From Verrucomicrobiaceae bacterium (GTDB lineage: Bacteria > Verrucomicrobiota > Verrucomicrobiia > Verrucomicrobiales > Verrucomicrobiaceae), in the NCBI GenBank assembly GCA_947507875.1, contig CANNQP010000010.1, forward strand, positions 1 through 64,000: a stretch of 64,000 nucleotides of DNA. Reading direction: 5' to 3'. This document shows, piece after piece, positions 19,801 through 31,116 of this stretch. Below the pieces are notes generated by a model. It was not told where the DNA came from. It saw nothing but the letters and a program-made list of their open reading frames with translations, and did no database searches. Numbering within the stretch: position 1 is the first letter of the stretch; every line of letters starts with the position of its first letter. A program made the position numbers and the translations under genes.

Positions 19801-22089
19801 ATGTCGATGACGGAACGCGCTCCCGCTGTGCCTGCCTGGGTGAAACTTTTGGCGGACTTTCTTTCTACCCACGAGGGGGTAGAGGCTATCCACGTGGATG
19901 CGACAGCGCGTCAGGTGCGGCTGGCTACCCTAGGGCCTGTGGACTCTACGGTCCTGCAGGAGCAGCTTAACGAGGTGCTCCGGCGCTTGGAGGAAGCCGC
20001 ACCCTCCATGGCTAAGCAGAGTTCTTCGCCCTCAGGCCTCAATCTGTCTCAGGAAGCAGGGTTGATCATGCTGGCGAAGCCGGCCTGTCCCACTGCCCCG
20101 AGATTCTGGAAATGGCGCGAGTTCGAGTGGCCCGAGGCGGAGGCGATGGAGCGTCAGAGCGAGGCAGAGTGGCGCGCGCTGGCTGTGCAGGCGGGTCTCT
20201 GTGGTGCTGCACTGGTCGCTGCCTGGATGTTGGAGCGCCATTGGCCTGAGATCCCAGCGCTTTGGGCTCGGGTGTTGTTTGCTGTATCCCTCATCAGTGG
20301 CGGCTGGGATGCGGCCAAGGATGCCTGGGAGAATCTGCGTGAGCGCCGACTCGATGTTCATTTTCTGATGCTTGCGGTGGCCGCAGGAGCGGTGGCCGTT
20401 GGCGCATGGCAGGAGGGGGCCTTGCTGCTCTTCCTTTTTTCGACATCGGGCGCACTCGAGCATTACGTGCTGCACCGCACTCACCGAGAGATTCATGCGC
20501 TAACTCAGGCTGCGCCGAAGCTGGCGCGGGTGGTTTTGCCTGATGCCACTACGGAGCAGCGTGCGGTCAGCCTTTTGCGGCCTGGAGACATCGTGCAAGT
20601 CCGCCCAGCAGAACTTTTTCCTGTGGATGCCAAGATTACGCAAGGCGAGACGGCTGCCGATGAGGCAACCCTGACCGGCGAGTCCGTGCCGGTGGACAAA
20701 GGGGTGGGTGCTATGGTGTACGGCGGTACTTTGAACCTATGGGGCCTTGTTCAGGCGAAGGTCGAGCGTCCAGCAACCCAGAGTGCGCTGGCCCGGATTA
20801 TTCATCTGATTCAGACTGCACAGCAGATGCGTGCCCCCAGCCAGCGATTTACGGATCGATTTGGCACAGGTTACACGCTGGCCACGCTGGGTCTGGTGCT
20901 TTGTATGTTTTTGATCTGGTGGTTGGTGTTAAAGGTGCCTGCTTTTTCGGCGGAGCCGGGTGCGACTTCTGCCTTTTACCGGGCCATGACGCTGCTGGTG
21001 GTGATGAGCCCCTGCGCGTTGGTTTTGTCCATTCCGTCCGCCATTTTAGCCGCCATCGCCTGGGGCGCTCGGCGTGGCATTTTGTTTCGAGGGGGGGCAG
21101 CGATCGAAAAGCTTGGCGAGGTCGATACTGTAGCGATGGATAAAACGGGCACCCTCACCGAGGGCAATCTGAGGGTCACTGCGGTCGAGAGTTTCCCACC
21201 TGGGCAGGAGAAAGAGGTGTTGCGTCTGGCTGCCAGCTTGGATGCTCATTCCAATCATCCCATTGCTCATGCGATTACTCGCTATGCTCAGGCGGAAGGA
21301 TTGACGCTGGGCGAGGTTACCGGCATGCAGTCCCTCCCTGGCATGGGCCTGCGTGGAATCACGGATCGTGGCCTGACCTATGCGGGGCGGCGTGAGTTGA
21401 TCGAGCAGGGCGAGTTTTCCCAATGGTTGAAGGATGTGCCTGATGCTGCCCCAGGCTTGACGGAGGTCTGGTTGCTAAATGCCTCGGTGATGGGTCGCTT
21501 GCTGCTGCGGGATGAGATTCGCTCAGGCAGCCGTGCCGTTTTGAAAAAGCTGGCTGAAGAGGGGCTGACCACGCTCATGCTGACAGGAGATCGCCGTGCC
21601 GCTGCAGCGCAGGTCGCTCGTGATCTCGGCGTGACGGATGTACGTGCTGGCCTGCACCCTGAGGATAAGGTCTCGGTGATTCAAGAATTGACCCGCCAAG
21701 GCCACCGGGTCGCGATGGTGGGGGATGGCGTGAATGATGCGCCTAGCCTTGCTGCGGCGTATGTCAGTCTGGCCATGGGGGCGCGTGGCAGTGACGCAGC
21801 GCTGGAGCAGGCTGATGTTGTGCTGATGCAGGATAAGATTGAAAAGCTGCTCTCTGCGCGCCACATCAGTCTCTGTGCTCGGGCCATTATTCACCAAAAC
21901 CTCGTTATCTCTTTGGGCTCAGTAGCCATCATGGCCTTGGCTGCCCTAGCGGGTCTCGTACCGCTGACGTTGGGTGTGCTGACGCATGAGGGAAGTACGG
22001 TGCTGGTCTGTCTGAATAGCCTACGTCTGCTGTTTGTGAGAGAGCCTGCGAACGTCACGGCGGAGCGACCGGCCAGCCCAGTTGGTTGA
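19801..22089 (+). CDS. Heavy-metal translocating P-type ATPase (SPC motif; P1B-4-like)
   Basis: MSPCALVLSIPSAI; DKTGTLTEG; MVGDGVNDAPSLA; TM8 HEGSTVLVCLNSLRLL; N-terminal HMA-like region without CxxC. Confidence 0.92.
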   Translation: MSMTERAPAVPAWVKLLADFLSTHEGVEAIHVDATARQVRLATLGPVDSTVLQEQLNEVLRRLEEAAPSMAKQSSSPSGLNLSQEAGLIMLAKPACPTAPRFWKWREFEWPEAEAMERQSEAEWRALAVQAGLCGAALVAAWMLERHWPEIPALWARVLFAVSLISGGWDAAKDAWENLRERRLDVHFLMLAVAAGAVAVGAWQEGALLLFLFSTSGALEHYVLHRTHREIHALTQAAPKLARVVLPDATTEQRAVSLLRPGDIVQVRPAELFPVDAKITQGETAADEATLTGESVPVDKGVGAMVYGGTLNLWGLVQAKVERPATQSALARIIHLIQTAQQMRAPSQRFTDRFGTGYTLATLGLVLCMFLIWWLVLKVPAFSAEPGATSAFYRAMTLLVVMSPCALVLSIPSAILAAIAWGARRGILFRGGAAIEKLGEVDTVAMDKTGTLTEGNLRVTAVESFPPGQEKEVLRLAASLDAHSNHPIAHAITRYAQAEGLTLGEVTGMQSLPGMGLRGITDRGLTYAGRRELIEQGEFSQWLKDVPDAAPGLTEVWLLNASVMGRLLLRDEIRSGSRAVLKKLAEEGLTTLMLTGDRRAAAAQVARDLGVTDVRAGLHPEDKVSVIQELTRQGHRVAMVGDGVNDAPSLAAAYVSLAMGARGSDAALEQADVVLMQDKIEKLLSARHISLCARAIIHQNLVISLGSVAIMALAALAGLVPLTLGVLTHEGSTVLVCLNSLRLLFVREPANVTAERPASPVG

Positions 22090-23569
22090 GCTGTTCCTTT
22101 TGGCTGGGGGACCAGGCTGTCGCATTGGCGTAAATTTGCCGCCGAGCTGCTTCTCTCACAGGTTTTTCCATGCCTGTGCGTGCTGCGGCGAGATGCTTCC
22201 AAAGTTCCAGAGTATCGCTGTCTGCGCGGACACTCGCCAGCAGAGCTGGTAATTCAGCTCGTGTGGTTGGGTCTTCCGGTGGATCGAGGTGGAGCCAAAT
22301 AAGTAAGCGCAGTCGGCGTGGGTCCTCAGCCGATAAGTCGGGTGACTCTCCCTTCAGCAGAGCTTGGTGCTCAGTCCAGCTTCCGCGCTGAACCCGCGAC
22401 CATAGTGCCTTGAGGTCATCGTTCGCGGATTGAATCTGGGAAAGCTCTCTTTGAATCCAGTGCAGGCTGTCTGTGTTCTCAGGACGTTGGACTGGTTTTT
22501 CGTTGAGAGTGGTGGGTGCTGGGGCGGAGACGGAGGGGGCCTCTACGTTGTTTTTGTTGAGATTGTAGGGGCTAATGGCGATGACGACCGCAAGGGCTGC
22601 CGCTCCTACGAGTCCGCCCATGAAGAAAGGCCAAGCATTCATCACCAGCACCTGCGGATTGGCGGAGGGAGAAGCGGTCGCGGGCGGTAGGCTTCCTTCG
22701 CCATGACCCGCCCCTATCTCGCTTCCTCCTGGAATGTTGTCCTTAGGCTCATGCTGCGCGTAGAGGGAATCCGGTGGGGTGAGAGTTTCAGAGGGAGGAC
22801 GCCGCTCATAAAGTTCACGCAAGGCAGCACGTTCCGTCGCCAGTTGCACGGCTATTTCCCACCAGCATGAGGGAACGATGGCCTGAAATAGCTCAATGCC
22901 TTCTTGGCCTGGTTTCAAATGGTCGGCTAATTCATTCAGGGCCGCTCGCTCGGTTGGGTTTTCCCATGTCCAGGATGTGCGCCGGCGTCGCAAGCGATGG
23001 TTCCAAAGTTCTCGCACCTCTTGGTTGCTTCCTCGCAGGATCCGACCCACGGCCATCCACAGCTTAGCTTCCGCGAGACTGTCTCGATGCTCCTCGGTTG
23101 CCTGGGCCTGGGCTAGATTTAGCATCTGCTCTGCTCGGGAATAGCGCATGATGGCCAGCGAGCTGGCTAGCGCCAACATCAGGTGCACTACCTCGGGATT
23201 GTGCATTTTTCCATGTGTTGCGGCCAGGGCTTCCGAAAGCTTGCTCAGACGCGTCGCATCAGCTGCTGCCACCCACTCGAAGGCCACGATCGTTGTCAGC
23301 GTCTGCTGTCCAGATGCTAGCTCGATGATGAGGTCGGGCACCCGTGTCAATGCGGCCAGCATGGCTTCACGCCCCTCAAACAATTCAGCCAGAAATTCAC
23401 TGGCTGGACCTGCCCATTCCGGTTTGACATAGGCGCGGATGCAAAACTCTGCGAAGAGCTTGTCCACGGGCTGCCCAGCCTGGAGCGCAGATTCCAGGGC
23501 CTTAGCAGGAGCCAGAAGCTCAGCAGGAAAGCTAGGATCAGGACGGGAGGCGGGAGTATCCTCGGGCAT
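22055..23569 (-). CDS. Hypothetical protein with one predicted TM segment
   Basis: Long ORF; Glu/Leu-rich N-terminal helical region and hydrophobic FFMGGLVGAAALAVVIAI. 3' end overlaps the convergent ATPase gene by 35 bp. Confidence 0.6.
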   Translation of the reverse strand: MPEDTPASRPDPSFPAELLAPAKALESALQAGQPVDKLFAEFCIRAYVKPEWAGPASEFLAELFEGREAMLAALTRVPDLIIELASGQQTLTTIVAFEWVAAADATRLSKLSEALAATHGKMHNPEVVHLMLALASSLAIMRYSRAEQMLNLAQAQATEEHRDSLAEAKLWMAVGRILRGSNQEVRELWNHRLRRRRTSWTWENPTERAALNELADHLKPGQEGIELFQAIVPSCWWEIAVQLATERAALRELYERRPPSETLTPPDSLYAQHEPKDNIPGGSEIGAGHGEGSLPPATASPSANPQVLVMNAWPFFMGGLVGAAALAVVIAISPYNLNKNNVEAPSVSAPAPTTLNEKPVQRPENTDSLHWIQRELSQIQSANDDLKALWSRVQRGSWTEHQALLKGESPDLSAEDPRRLRLLIWLHLDPPEDPTTRAELPALLASVRADSDTLELWKHLAAARTGMEKPVREAARRQIYANATAWSPSQKEQLNQLGWPVAPP

Positions 23570-23728
23570 TGGGTTAGCTCTAGGCCTTCTTTGGGAACTG
23601 GCAAGAGACGATAGCCACAGCCCGCATATTGCAGCATTCCATCACGGCGCATGGCTTTCACTGCCAAGCTTGAAAGAGAGCTGTCTTGGCGCACGCCTTC
23701 ATCTTATACTTCCTTCCCCTTTCTAGCC

Positions 23729-25153
23729 ATGAACCTGCTTCGCGATCTTCACGCTGAACACGCACGTTACCTGACCCGTCGTTGGTTTTTCAAAGAGTGT
23801 GGTGTGGGGATGGCCACGCTAGCTGCCATGGATCTCATGCGTGCGCAGGGAGCTAGCCAACCCGTCAGTCCGTTGGCCCAAAAACAGCCGCACCACTCCG
23901 CTCGTGCTAAGCGGGTGATTTATCTTTTCATGGGGGGCGCGCCCAGTCACCTAGAGCTTTTTGATCATAAACCAGAACTCGCCAAATGGGATGGGCAGCT
24001 GCCCCCTGCGGATCTTTTGAAAGGTTATCGAGCGGCCTTCATCAACCCAAATAGCAAGCTGCTTGGGCCCAAGTTCAAATTTGCCCGCCATGGTCAAAGT
24101 GGAGCTGAGATCAGCGAGCTACTTCCGCACACGGCAAAGATCGCCGATGACCTCACGCTCGTCCGCTCCATGAAGACGGACGCATTCAATCACGCTCCTG
24201 CGCAGATCCTGATGAGCACTGGCTCGCAGATCTTTGGTCGGCCTAGTTTTGGGGCCTGGTCACTCTATGGCTTGGGCACGGAGAACCAAGATCTGCCTGG
24301 CTACGTCGTGCTCCAAAGTGGTCAAAAAGGCGCTAGTGGCGGACTTTCAAACTTCGGCTGCGGCTTCCTGCCAACCGTCTATCAAGGCGTGCCTTTTCGC
24401 AGTAGTGGTGAGCCAGTGCTTTATCTGAGTAATCCCAAGGGGATCACTCCACAGGCCCAGCGCCAGACGCTTGATGCCCTGAAGCAGCTCAATGAGGAAC
24501 GGCTTTCCGTGATGGGTGATCCTGAAATCGCCACTCGTATCAATAGTTTCGAGCTTGCCTACCGCATGCAGCACACAGCACCGGAGATCATGGACATCTC
24601 TCAGGAGCCGCAGCACATCCTCGACCTCTATGGTGCCAAGCCCGGCCAGCCCTCCTTTGCCAACAACTGCTTGCTTGCCCGCCGATTGCTGGAACGTGGC
24701 GTCCGCTTCGTTCAGCTCTTCCATGAGGCCTGGGACCATCATGGCGGTCTCGTAGGTGGTCTGAAGCAGCAGTGCGCCCTCACCGATCAAGCCTGCGCCG
24801 CTCTAGTACGCGATTTGAAGCAGCGTGGCCTGCTGGAGGACACCCTCGTCATTTGGGGGGGCGAATTTGGTCGCACGCCCATGGTTCAGGGGGGGAGCGA
24901 TGGACGTGACCACCACCCCAATGCCTTTACCATGTGGTTCGCCGGTGGCGGCATGAGGCCAGGTACCACTCTTGGTGAGAGCGATGCCTTTGGCTTCAAT
25001 GTCACCCAGGACCCTGTTCACGTCCATGACTTGCACGCGACCCTCTTGCACCTCCTTGGCTTCGATCACACGAAGCTTACGGTGAAGTTTCAAGGCCTCG
25101 ATATGCGCCTTACCAATGTCCATGGTGAACTCGTGACAAAGTTGCTGGCGTGA
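23729..25153 (+). CDS. DUF1501 domain-containing protein
   Basis: [86 protein letters not shown]. Confidence 0.9.
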   Translation: MNLLRDLHAEHARYLTRRWFFKECGVGMATLAAMDLMRAQGASQPVSPLAQKQPHHSARAKRVIYLFMGGAPSHLELFDHKPELAKWDGQLPPADLLKGYRAAFINPNSKLLGPKFKFARHGQSGAEISELLPHTAKIADDLTLVRSMKTDAFNHAPAQILMSTGSQIFGRPSFGAWSLYGLGTENQDLPGYVVLQSGQKGASGGLSNFGCGFLPTVYQGVPFRSSGEPVLYLSNPKGITPQAQRQTLDALKQLNEERLSVMGDPEIATRINSFELAYRMQHTAPEIMDISQEPQHILDLYGAKPGQPSFANNCLLARRLLERGVRFVQLFHEAWDHHGGLVGGLKQQCALTDQACAALVRDLKQRGLLEDTLVIWGGEFGRTPMVQGGSDGRDHHPNAFTMWFAGGGMRPGTTLGESDAFGFNVTQDPVHVHDLHATLLHLLGFDHTKLTVKFQGLDMRLTNVHGELVTKLLA

Positions 25154-25249
25154 GGCCAAGCTGTGCTGAGTTAGAGCGCAGGGCACGTCATAGGTTCAAC
25201 CATCGCTAAGGCATAAGGTGAATCGAAGATTAGCCTCATTGCCTTGGCC

Positions 25250-28200
25250 TCATGAAGCGAGGGCAGGAGCCTCCGGCGTTTCATCACCCGGGGACGTCTC
25301 GTCTTCGGTGTGATGCTCGACTTCGGCTGCAACTTCGGCTTCAAGCTGGAGATCCTCAGCTGCTGAGGGGGTGGCTTTTTTCCGGCGCGGTTCGCTTCCG
25401 TCCTCAGTGGTCATGCGAACGCCGACGGGTTTGGACACGCCAAACTCCTGCATGGTGACACCGTAGATGACGTCCGCACGGCCCATGGTACGCTTGTTGT
25501 GAGTAACGATGATGAACTGGGAGTTGTCGATGAAGTTGTCCAGCATCTTGAGGAAGCGAGAGATGTTGGACTCGTCCAGTGGAGCATCCAGCTCGTCCAG
25601 CACGCAGAAGGGGCTGGGCTTCACCTGATAAATGGAGAAGAGCAGGGCCACGGCGGTCATGCTGCGTTCACCGCCCGATAGCAGAGTGATGGTTTGCAGC
25701 TTTTTGCCCGGCGGCTTGGCGATGATGTCGATGCCTGACTCGAGCGGATCGCCTTCGTCGATGAGCATGAGGTCGGCCTTGGCCGTGGGGCCAAACAACT
25801 CGCGGAAATTGTTTTGAAAATTAATCCGAACTTGCTGGAAGGTTTCCGAGAACATGGTCTTCGTCGTCTCGTTGATCTTAGCGATGACTTCGAGAAGCTC
25901 TTCTTTCGACTTCACAAGGTCATTGTATTGGTTTTCCAGGAAGTTGTGCCGCTCTTCTAGCTCTTCAAATTCCTGAATGGCGTCAAGATTGACGGGTCCA
26001 ATGCTTTCAAGTTTCTGGCGCAATTCTCCGACGATCTCAGTGACAAAATCCCAGTCGGGACGCGCATCTTCTCCAGATAGGGGCATGGCATCATCTACAT
26101 CAACATCCTCCTGATCAAAGGAAGCTGTATGTTCTGGCACCTGGGAAGCTTCAGACAAATCTGTAGCTTCGCCCGCAGAAGTCTGTTCAGCTTTCCTGCC
26201 ACGGCTGCGGTTGCGTTTCTGTTCGTCGATCGTGAGTATGAGCGCGTGGTAGTCCGGCTCAAAGGCGCTGATGTGGAAGCTATAGCGTTCCTGAACTTGG
26301 TTCACGAGATTCTCTAATCTCAAGTCGACACGAGTGAGTTGAACCTCAATGCGGTTTCTGCTCTCGGTAAGGCCTTGGCTTTGCTGACGAAGCTGTACGA
26401 GCTGACTTTCCAGGGCATTCACGCGCTCAAACGCAGCGGCCCGTTCTTCTGTACGGCCGTGGAGGTGGTCTTCAATCGCGGCAACGGCTTCGCGCTGGCC
26501 TTCGACCTGTTCAGCAAAGCGGGCGTTTTCTGCCAAACTCTGCTCGATGCGGCCACGCCATGCGGCAATCTCGTTTTCAAAACGATGAATGCTATTTTCG
26601 AGTTCATGCAGGCGACTGGCCATAGGTGCCTTTTGGCGCTCGATGGCATGCAGGCTGTTTTGCTCCAAAGCCAGTGAGTTGCGAAGTTCGCTGAGACGCT
26701 CTTGAGATTCTAATTCACGCCGCAGGAAGGCTTCCATCTCGACTTCGAGCTGCTGCTCATGTTCGCGTGCTCCTTCGAGTTGCTCACGGGCGACTTTGGC
26801 CTCTTCTTGCTGCCATTGGATCTGAGCCTCGGCAGCTTGGATGCGGTTGGCGATCTGGTTTTGATCCCACTCGACGCTTTCCAGCTTGGTGACGGACTGC
26901 TGAAGCGCACGCTGCACGACCGTGACCTGACCGCTGATTTGGGAAAACTCTTCGCGAGAGCGTTGAGATTGCTCGCGGATGAGCACCTCTTCCCTCTGCA
27001 TGTCTTCCAGTTGCTGGCGTAAGGTTTCCGCTGTTTCTTCTTTTTCGAGAAGCTGGTATTCCAGGCCTTCGAGCTCCGCTTTGAGCGTGCGCACCTCTGC
27101 CTCACGACGCAGCGTCGAGGCGCCTTCTTCCTTGGTGGCGCCGCCATGGATGATGCCGTCTGCTCCAATGAATTCGCCTTTCATGGTGGCGACGGAAACA
27201 TCCCTCAAGGTGCGCTTCATGCGCAGTGCGGTGTGCAGATCCTCAACGATCAGTACATTTCCCAGCAGTCGGTCAGTGATGTCTTGCACACCAGGTTTGG
27301 CGCGCACCTTGTCGATCGCCCAGGCGATGCAGCCCTCAGGCACAAGCTGGCGATCGGGTTGCGGCCGCATTGTTAGAAAGTCTGCAGGCAGAAGAGCCGC
27401 TTTTCCTAACTTTTGTTCGGCTAGACGATCAAGAATTTGACCCGCTAGCTCGCTATCGGTCAGCAGCACAGCTTGCAAATGATCATGCAAAGCAGCTTCT
27501 ATCGGGGTGATAAATTGCGGCTCGACTTCGATGGAGGAAGCTAGGATTCCACGAATGCCGACGGAGAAGACTTCAGGGCGATCCAGCCCTTTGAGAACCT
27601 GCTGGGTCCCCTCGGCCAAACCTTCGCCTTTTTGCAGCAGTTGCTCGATGATCTCAATGCGGCTACGACGTTGCGTCAAAGCGCGCTGGAGTTCATTCAG
27701 TTGCTCCATGAGTTCATCCCGTTGACGACGTTTTTCCAAAATGTCACGGGCACAGGTTTTGGCACGTTCATCCAAGTCATTCCGATTATGCTCCAGCTCT
27801 GCGAGCATTTGCTGGAGGTGATCGAATTCGACCTGACTGGCCGCCTTGGCCTGGGCTGCATGTTGAAGGTCATGCGCGAGTGTTTCATGCCGCTGACGAT
27901 CATTGGAAATTTGGCCATTGAGGCTGTGAACGCGTGATTCGGAGGCGGCGATTTGTCCCTCGAACTGGCGGATCATCTCACGCACAGCACGGCGATCTTC
28001 ATCTAGGCGACTGCGGTCAGGAACGATGCTGTTATGCAGCGTAAGATGTTCGTTCAATGCCTGCTGTCGGGTCTCGATGGTAGAGCGTAGCATGTCCATC
28101 TGCTCATCAGCGCTAAGTAACTCGCGGCGTTGCTGTTCAAGCGTTTCTCGTCCTTGCTCGATCTGCTCTTCATTTTGGCGGATGCGCATTTGCAGCTCTT

Positions 28201-29134
28201 CATTCCGCTCATTGTTGAAGCCGATGCGTCCTTCGGCGCTCTGTAATTGGCTGCGCAGCTCCTGCATTTGCCCGCGGAGTTGATTGATCTGGGATTCAAT
28301 GCTGTGGTAGGCCTCGCGAGTCTCAAGCGCTTCGTGTTCAGCCGATTGCAGTCGGTTTTGCACCGAGTCCAGTTGCTCGGCGATCATTCGCACTTGGTTT
28401 TCGGCTTCAGATTTTTCTGCACTGAAATCGGCGTAGTGCTTGTGCGCTAGGTGTGTGTCTAGCATGCGTGAATCGTCCAGTAGCACTTGGTAGCGCCGTG
28501 CCTTGGCCGCCTGCCTTTGCAGGGAGCCCATCTGGCGCTTTACCTCAGCGATGACGTCCTGCACGCGCAGTAGGTTGGCTTCCGTATACTCGAGCTTGCG
28601 CAGGGCTTCCCGCTTCTGGCCTTTAAACTTGGTGATCCCAGCAGCTTCCTCAAAGACTGTACGACGGTCTTCGGGCTTCGAGCTTAGCAGCATGTCGATC
28701 TGGCCCTGGGCCATGATGGAGTAGGCAGCCCGCCCCACGCCCGTGCCCGCAAACAGGTCGTGAATGTCTTTGAGTCGACACACCGTGCCATTGAGGCGGT
28801 ATTCACTACGGCCATCGCGGAAGACACGGCGGCAGATAGCGACTTCATTGTAATCCACGCTCAGGGATTGCTCACAGTCCGCCATGACTAAGGTCACCTC
28901 GGCCATGCCAACGGGTTTACGCTTGTCTGTGCCGTTGAAGATAACATCAGCCATCTCTTCGCCACGCAGGGCTTTGGCTGAGGTTTCCCCCAGAACCCAG
29001 CGAATCGCATCGACGACATTCGATTTTCCACACCCGTTGGGTCCGACGATGCCAGTTACGCCTTTATGGAACTCAAAATTCGTCTTGTCCGCGAAAGATT
29101 TGAAGCCGTGGATGGTGAGGGTTTTGAGATACAT
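25250..29134 (-). CDS. smc: Chromosome segregation protein SMC
   Basis: Walker A GPNGCGKSNVVDAIRWVLGE; hinge; C-terminal LLSGGERSMTAVALLFSIYQVKPSPFCVLDELDAPLDESN. Confidence 0.97.
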   Translation of the reverse strand: MYLKTLTIHGFKSFADKTNFEFHKGVTGIVGPNGCGKSNVVDAIRWVLGETSAKALRGEEMADVIFNGTDKRKPVGMAEVTLVMADCEQSLSVDYNEVAICRRVFRDGRSEYRLNGTVCRLKDIHDLFAGTGVGRAAYSIMAQGQIDMLLSSKPEDRRTVFEEAAGITKFKGQKREALRKLEYTEANLLRVQDVIAEVKRQMGSLQRQAAKARRYQVLLDDSRMLDTHLAHKHYADFSAEKSEAENQVRMIAEQLDSVQNRLQSAEHEALETREAYHSIESQINQLRGQMQELRSQLQSAEGRIGFNNERNEELQMRIRQNEEQIEQGRETLEQQRRELLSADEQMDMLRSTIETRQQALNEHLTLHNSIVPDRSRLDEDRRAVREMIRQFEGQIAASESRVHSLNGQISNDRQRHETLAHDLQHAAQAKAASQVEFDHLQQMLAELEHNRNDLDERAKTCARDILEKRRQRDELMEQLNELQRALTQRRSRIEIIEQLLQKGEGLAEGTQQVLKGLDRPEVFSVGIRGILASSIEVEPQFITPIEAALHDHLQAVLLTDSELAGQILDRLAEQKLGKAALLPADFLTMRPQPDRQLVPEGCIAWAIDKVRAKPGVQDITDRLLGNVLIVEDLHTALRMKRTLRDVSVATMKGEFIGADGIIHGGATKEEGASTLRREAEVRTLKAELEGLEYQLLEKEETAETLRQQLEDMQREEVLIREQSQRSREEFSQISGQVTVVQRALQQSVTKLESVEWDQNQIANRIQAAEAQIQWQQEEAKVAREQLEGAREHEQQLEVEMEAFLRRELESQERLSELRNSLALEQNSLHAIERQKAPMASRLHELENSIHRFENEIAAWRGRIEQSLAENARFAEQVEGQREAVAAIEDHLHGRTEERAAAFERVNALESQLVQLRQQSQGLTESRNRIEVQLTRVDLRLENLVNQVQERYSFHISAFEPDYHALILTIDEQKRNRSRGRKAEQTSAGEATDLSEASQVPEHTASFDQEDVDVDDAMPLSGEDARPDWDFVTEIVGELRQKLESIGPVNLDAIQEFEELEERHNFLENQYNDLVKSKEELLEVIAKINETTKTMFSETFQQVRINFQNNFRELFGPTAKADLMLIDEGDPLESGIDIIAKPPGKKLQTITLLSGGERSMTAVALLFSIYQVKPSPFCVLDELDAPLDESNISRFLKMLDNFIDNSQFIIVTHNKRTMGRADVIYGVTMQEFGVSKPVGVRMTTEDGSEPRRKKATPSAAEDLQLEAEVAAEVEHHTEDETSPGDETPEAPALAS

Positions 29135-29393
29135 GGCCGGAAAAAGCTAGAAGGACAATTCTAGCAATGACTCAATTCCGAATAAGTAGGGCAAGTGGTA
29201 AGGATCAAATTTCCCTTATCTTGTGGTTAGTTAATTAAAGTTAAACAATATGTGGTTTTTTTTGGCTTCTTATCGCTGTGAATAATCCTTCAAGCTGTGA
29301 AGAAGTTTTCGGTTTCCTGCATGCGCTTCCGCCTGCGGTAAATTTCTTCTTGATGGAGGATGCCCATCCGCCGACTTCACGCTTACCTCTTTT

Positions 29394-30002
29394 ATGCCGA
29401 AGCCACCCCCGCAAGCACGCCAGAATCGCCACGTTTCTCCCACCGCAGGGATGCCTCAGATTCATGAGGAGGAAGATCTTCCTGCGCTCTTGGCGGGTCA
29501 AACGGATCCACTCGTGTTAATTCTCGATTGCATCCAGGATCCGCACAACTTGGGTGCTTGTCTGCGCACAGCAGATGCAGCGGGCTGTACCTGTGTGATC
29601 ATGCCAAAGGACAAAACGGCACCGATCAGCGAGACAGTGGTGCGTGTTTCCTGTGGGGGGGCGCACAGTGTGCCTTTGGTGCGTGTGACAAATTTGGCAC
29701 GTGCCATGGAACGCCTGAAGAAACTGGGGGTATGGATTGTCGGCACGGCGGACGAGGCGAAGCAGTCGTTGCATGAGATCGACCTTAAGGGCCCCATCGC
29801 TATCGTAATGGGGGCGGAAGGAGAGGGAATGCGCCGTCTCACAGGAGAATTGTGTGATTTCTTGGCAAGAATTCCCATGGGGAAGGGAAGTCGTGTGCCC
29901 TGCCTAAATGTTTCCGTGGCCACTGGGGTTTGCCTGTTTGAAGCAGTGCGCCAAAGGCAGCCGAAGCCGCCAGCTCCTATCAAAGCGTCGCGGGTGGATT
30001 AA
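29394..30002 (+). CDS. rlmB: TrmH/RlmB-family RNA 2'-O-methyltransferase
   Basis: [58 protein letters not shown] (SPOUT knot). Confidence 0.88.
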   Translation: MPKPPPQARQNRHVSPTAGMPQIHEEEDLPALLAGQTDPLVLILDCIQDPHNLGACLRTADAAGCTCVIMPKDKTAPISETVVRVSCGGAHSVPLVRVTNLARAMERLKKLGVWIVGTADEAKQSLHEIDLKGPIAIVMGAEGEGMRRLTGELCDFLARIPMGKGSRVPCLNVSVATGVCLFEAVRQRQPKPPAPIKASRVD

Positions 30003-30043
30003 GCTCATCAAGCTTCAAATTCATTACGCAAAACTCTGGTGAA

Positions 30044-30889
30044 TCATTTTGATCGATAAATGGAATCACTCGTTAGTCCTAGGCTGGATCCATCAAAATG
30101 ACTCACGAGTTTTTGAAAGGCTGAGCCTAGTTCCAAGACGTCAGCTCCTAGAGTGAAGATGCGTGTGCCTTCCGCGATCACTTCTTCTTTTTGCCCATAA
30201 AGCGAAGCGACGGCGGGATACTTGCCGTGTCTTAGCGCTGCGGCGGCAACCTTTTTCCGTGCTGCGACTACCTCGGGGTGAGTGACTTGTCCCAGTTTGC
30301 CAATTCGGTGACTATAATCTCCCGCACCGAAGAGTAACATGTCAAAACCAGGCACGGCAGCAATCTCGTCAACCCTCTCTAGTGCTTCGGGACTTTCGAT
30401 TTGAAGAATAACGAATTTTTCGCTGTTGCAGTGCTTGGCATAGTCTGCCAGCGAAACTTGGCAAAAAAGTCCATCCATGTTGCCGGCATCCAGCGCCTTT
30501 TTCCCTAGAGGATCACACCTCACCATCTCGACAATATGCCGCGCCTCATCCGCACTGCTCACATGTGGCACCATGATGCCGGTCGCGTCGCATTCGAAAG
30601 GCTTAACATACTCACTATACCCACCCTTATTCACACGTACGATGGTGTCCATGTCATGTAACTTGGCCGCACGGATTTGGTGCTCTAGGTTTAACCAATC
30701 GTTAGGTACATGTTCGTTACAAAGCCAAACGGCTGAAGCCCCAGCGAGTCCTGCAAGTTCGACGATGCGAGGATCACTCAGGTTAAGTTTTAGCACAGTG
30801 CAGTTTTGACCCTGACGCAGTTCACGCAGGATTCGGGAGGGACGAAGTCGGGGCATAAGAATGTAGCGAGGTTGAATGACGAACGTCAT
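30044..30889 (-). CDS. HpcH/HpaI aldolase/citrate lyase family protein
   Basis: WLCNEHVPNDWLNLEHQIRAAK; IVRVNKGGYSEYVKPFECDATGIMVPHVSSADEAR; LQIESPEALERVDEIAAVPGFDMLLFGAGDYS. Confidence 0.85.
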   Translation of the reverse strand: MTFVIQPRYILMPRLRPSRILRELRQGQNCTVLKLNLSDPRIVELAGLAGASAVWLCNEHVPNDWLNLEHQIRAAKLHDMDTIVRVNKGGYSEYVKPFECDATGIMVPHVSSADEARHIVEMVRCDPLGKKALDAGNMDGLFCQVSLADYAKHCNSEKFVILQIESPEALERVDEIAAVPGFDMLLFGAGDYSHRIGKLGQVTHPEVVAARKKVAAAALRHGKYPAVASLYGQKEEVIAEGTRIFTLGADVLELGSAFQKLVSHFDGSSLGLTSDSIYRSK

Positions 30890-31116
30890 TTCGGCAGAAT
30901 TACATCATGAGATTGATCAGAAGGCATTTGAGTCGCATCCCCGCTGATTTATTTTTCTGAGAAAATAAATTAGATAAAGCGCTTAAATTATAAATTGTAG
31001 CATCGCCTCAATTTGCTTGATATACTGTTCACAATAGCATCTAAAATTATTAACAAAACTTGAATATATGGCTGGAGTTGACCGTTCGTTTGGTTAGAAT
31101 CCATCTCATCATCGCC

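Noticed and set aside
29241-29501. 86-aa minus ORF and overlapping plus ORF upstream of rlmB
   Set aside because: Low-complexity, overlaps the probable 5' region of rlmB; no family resemblance.
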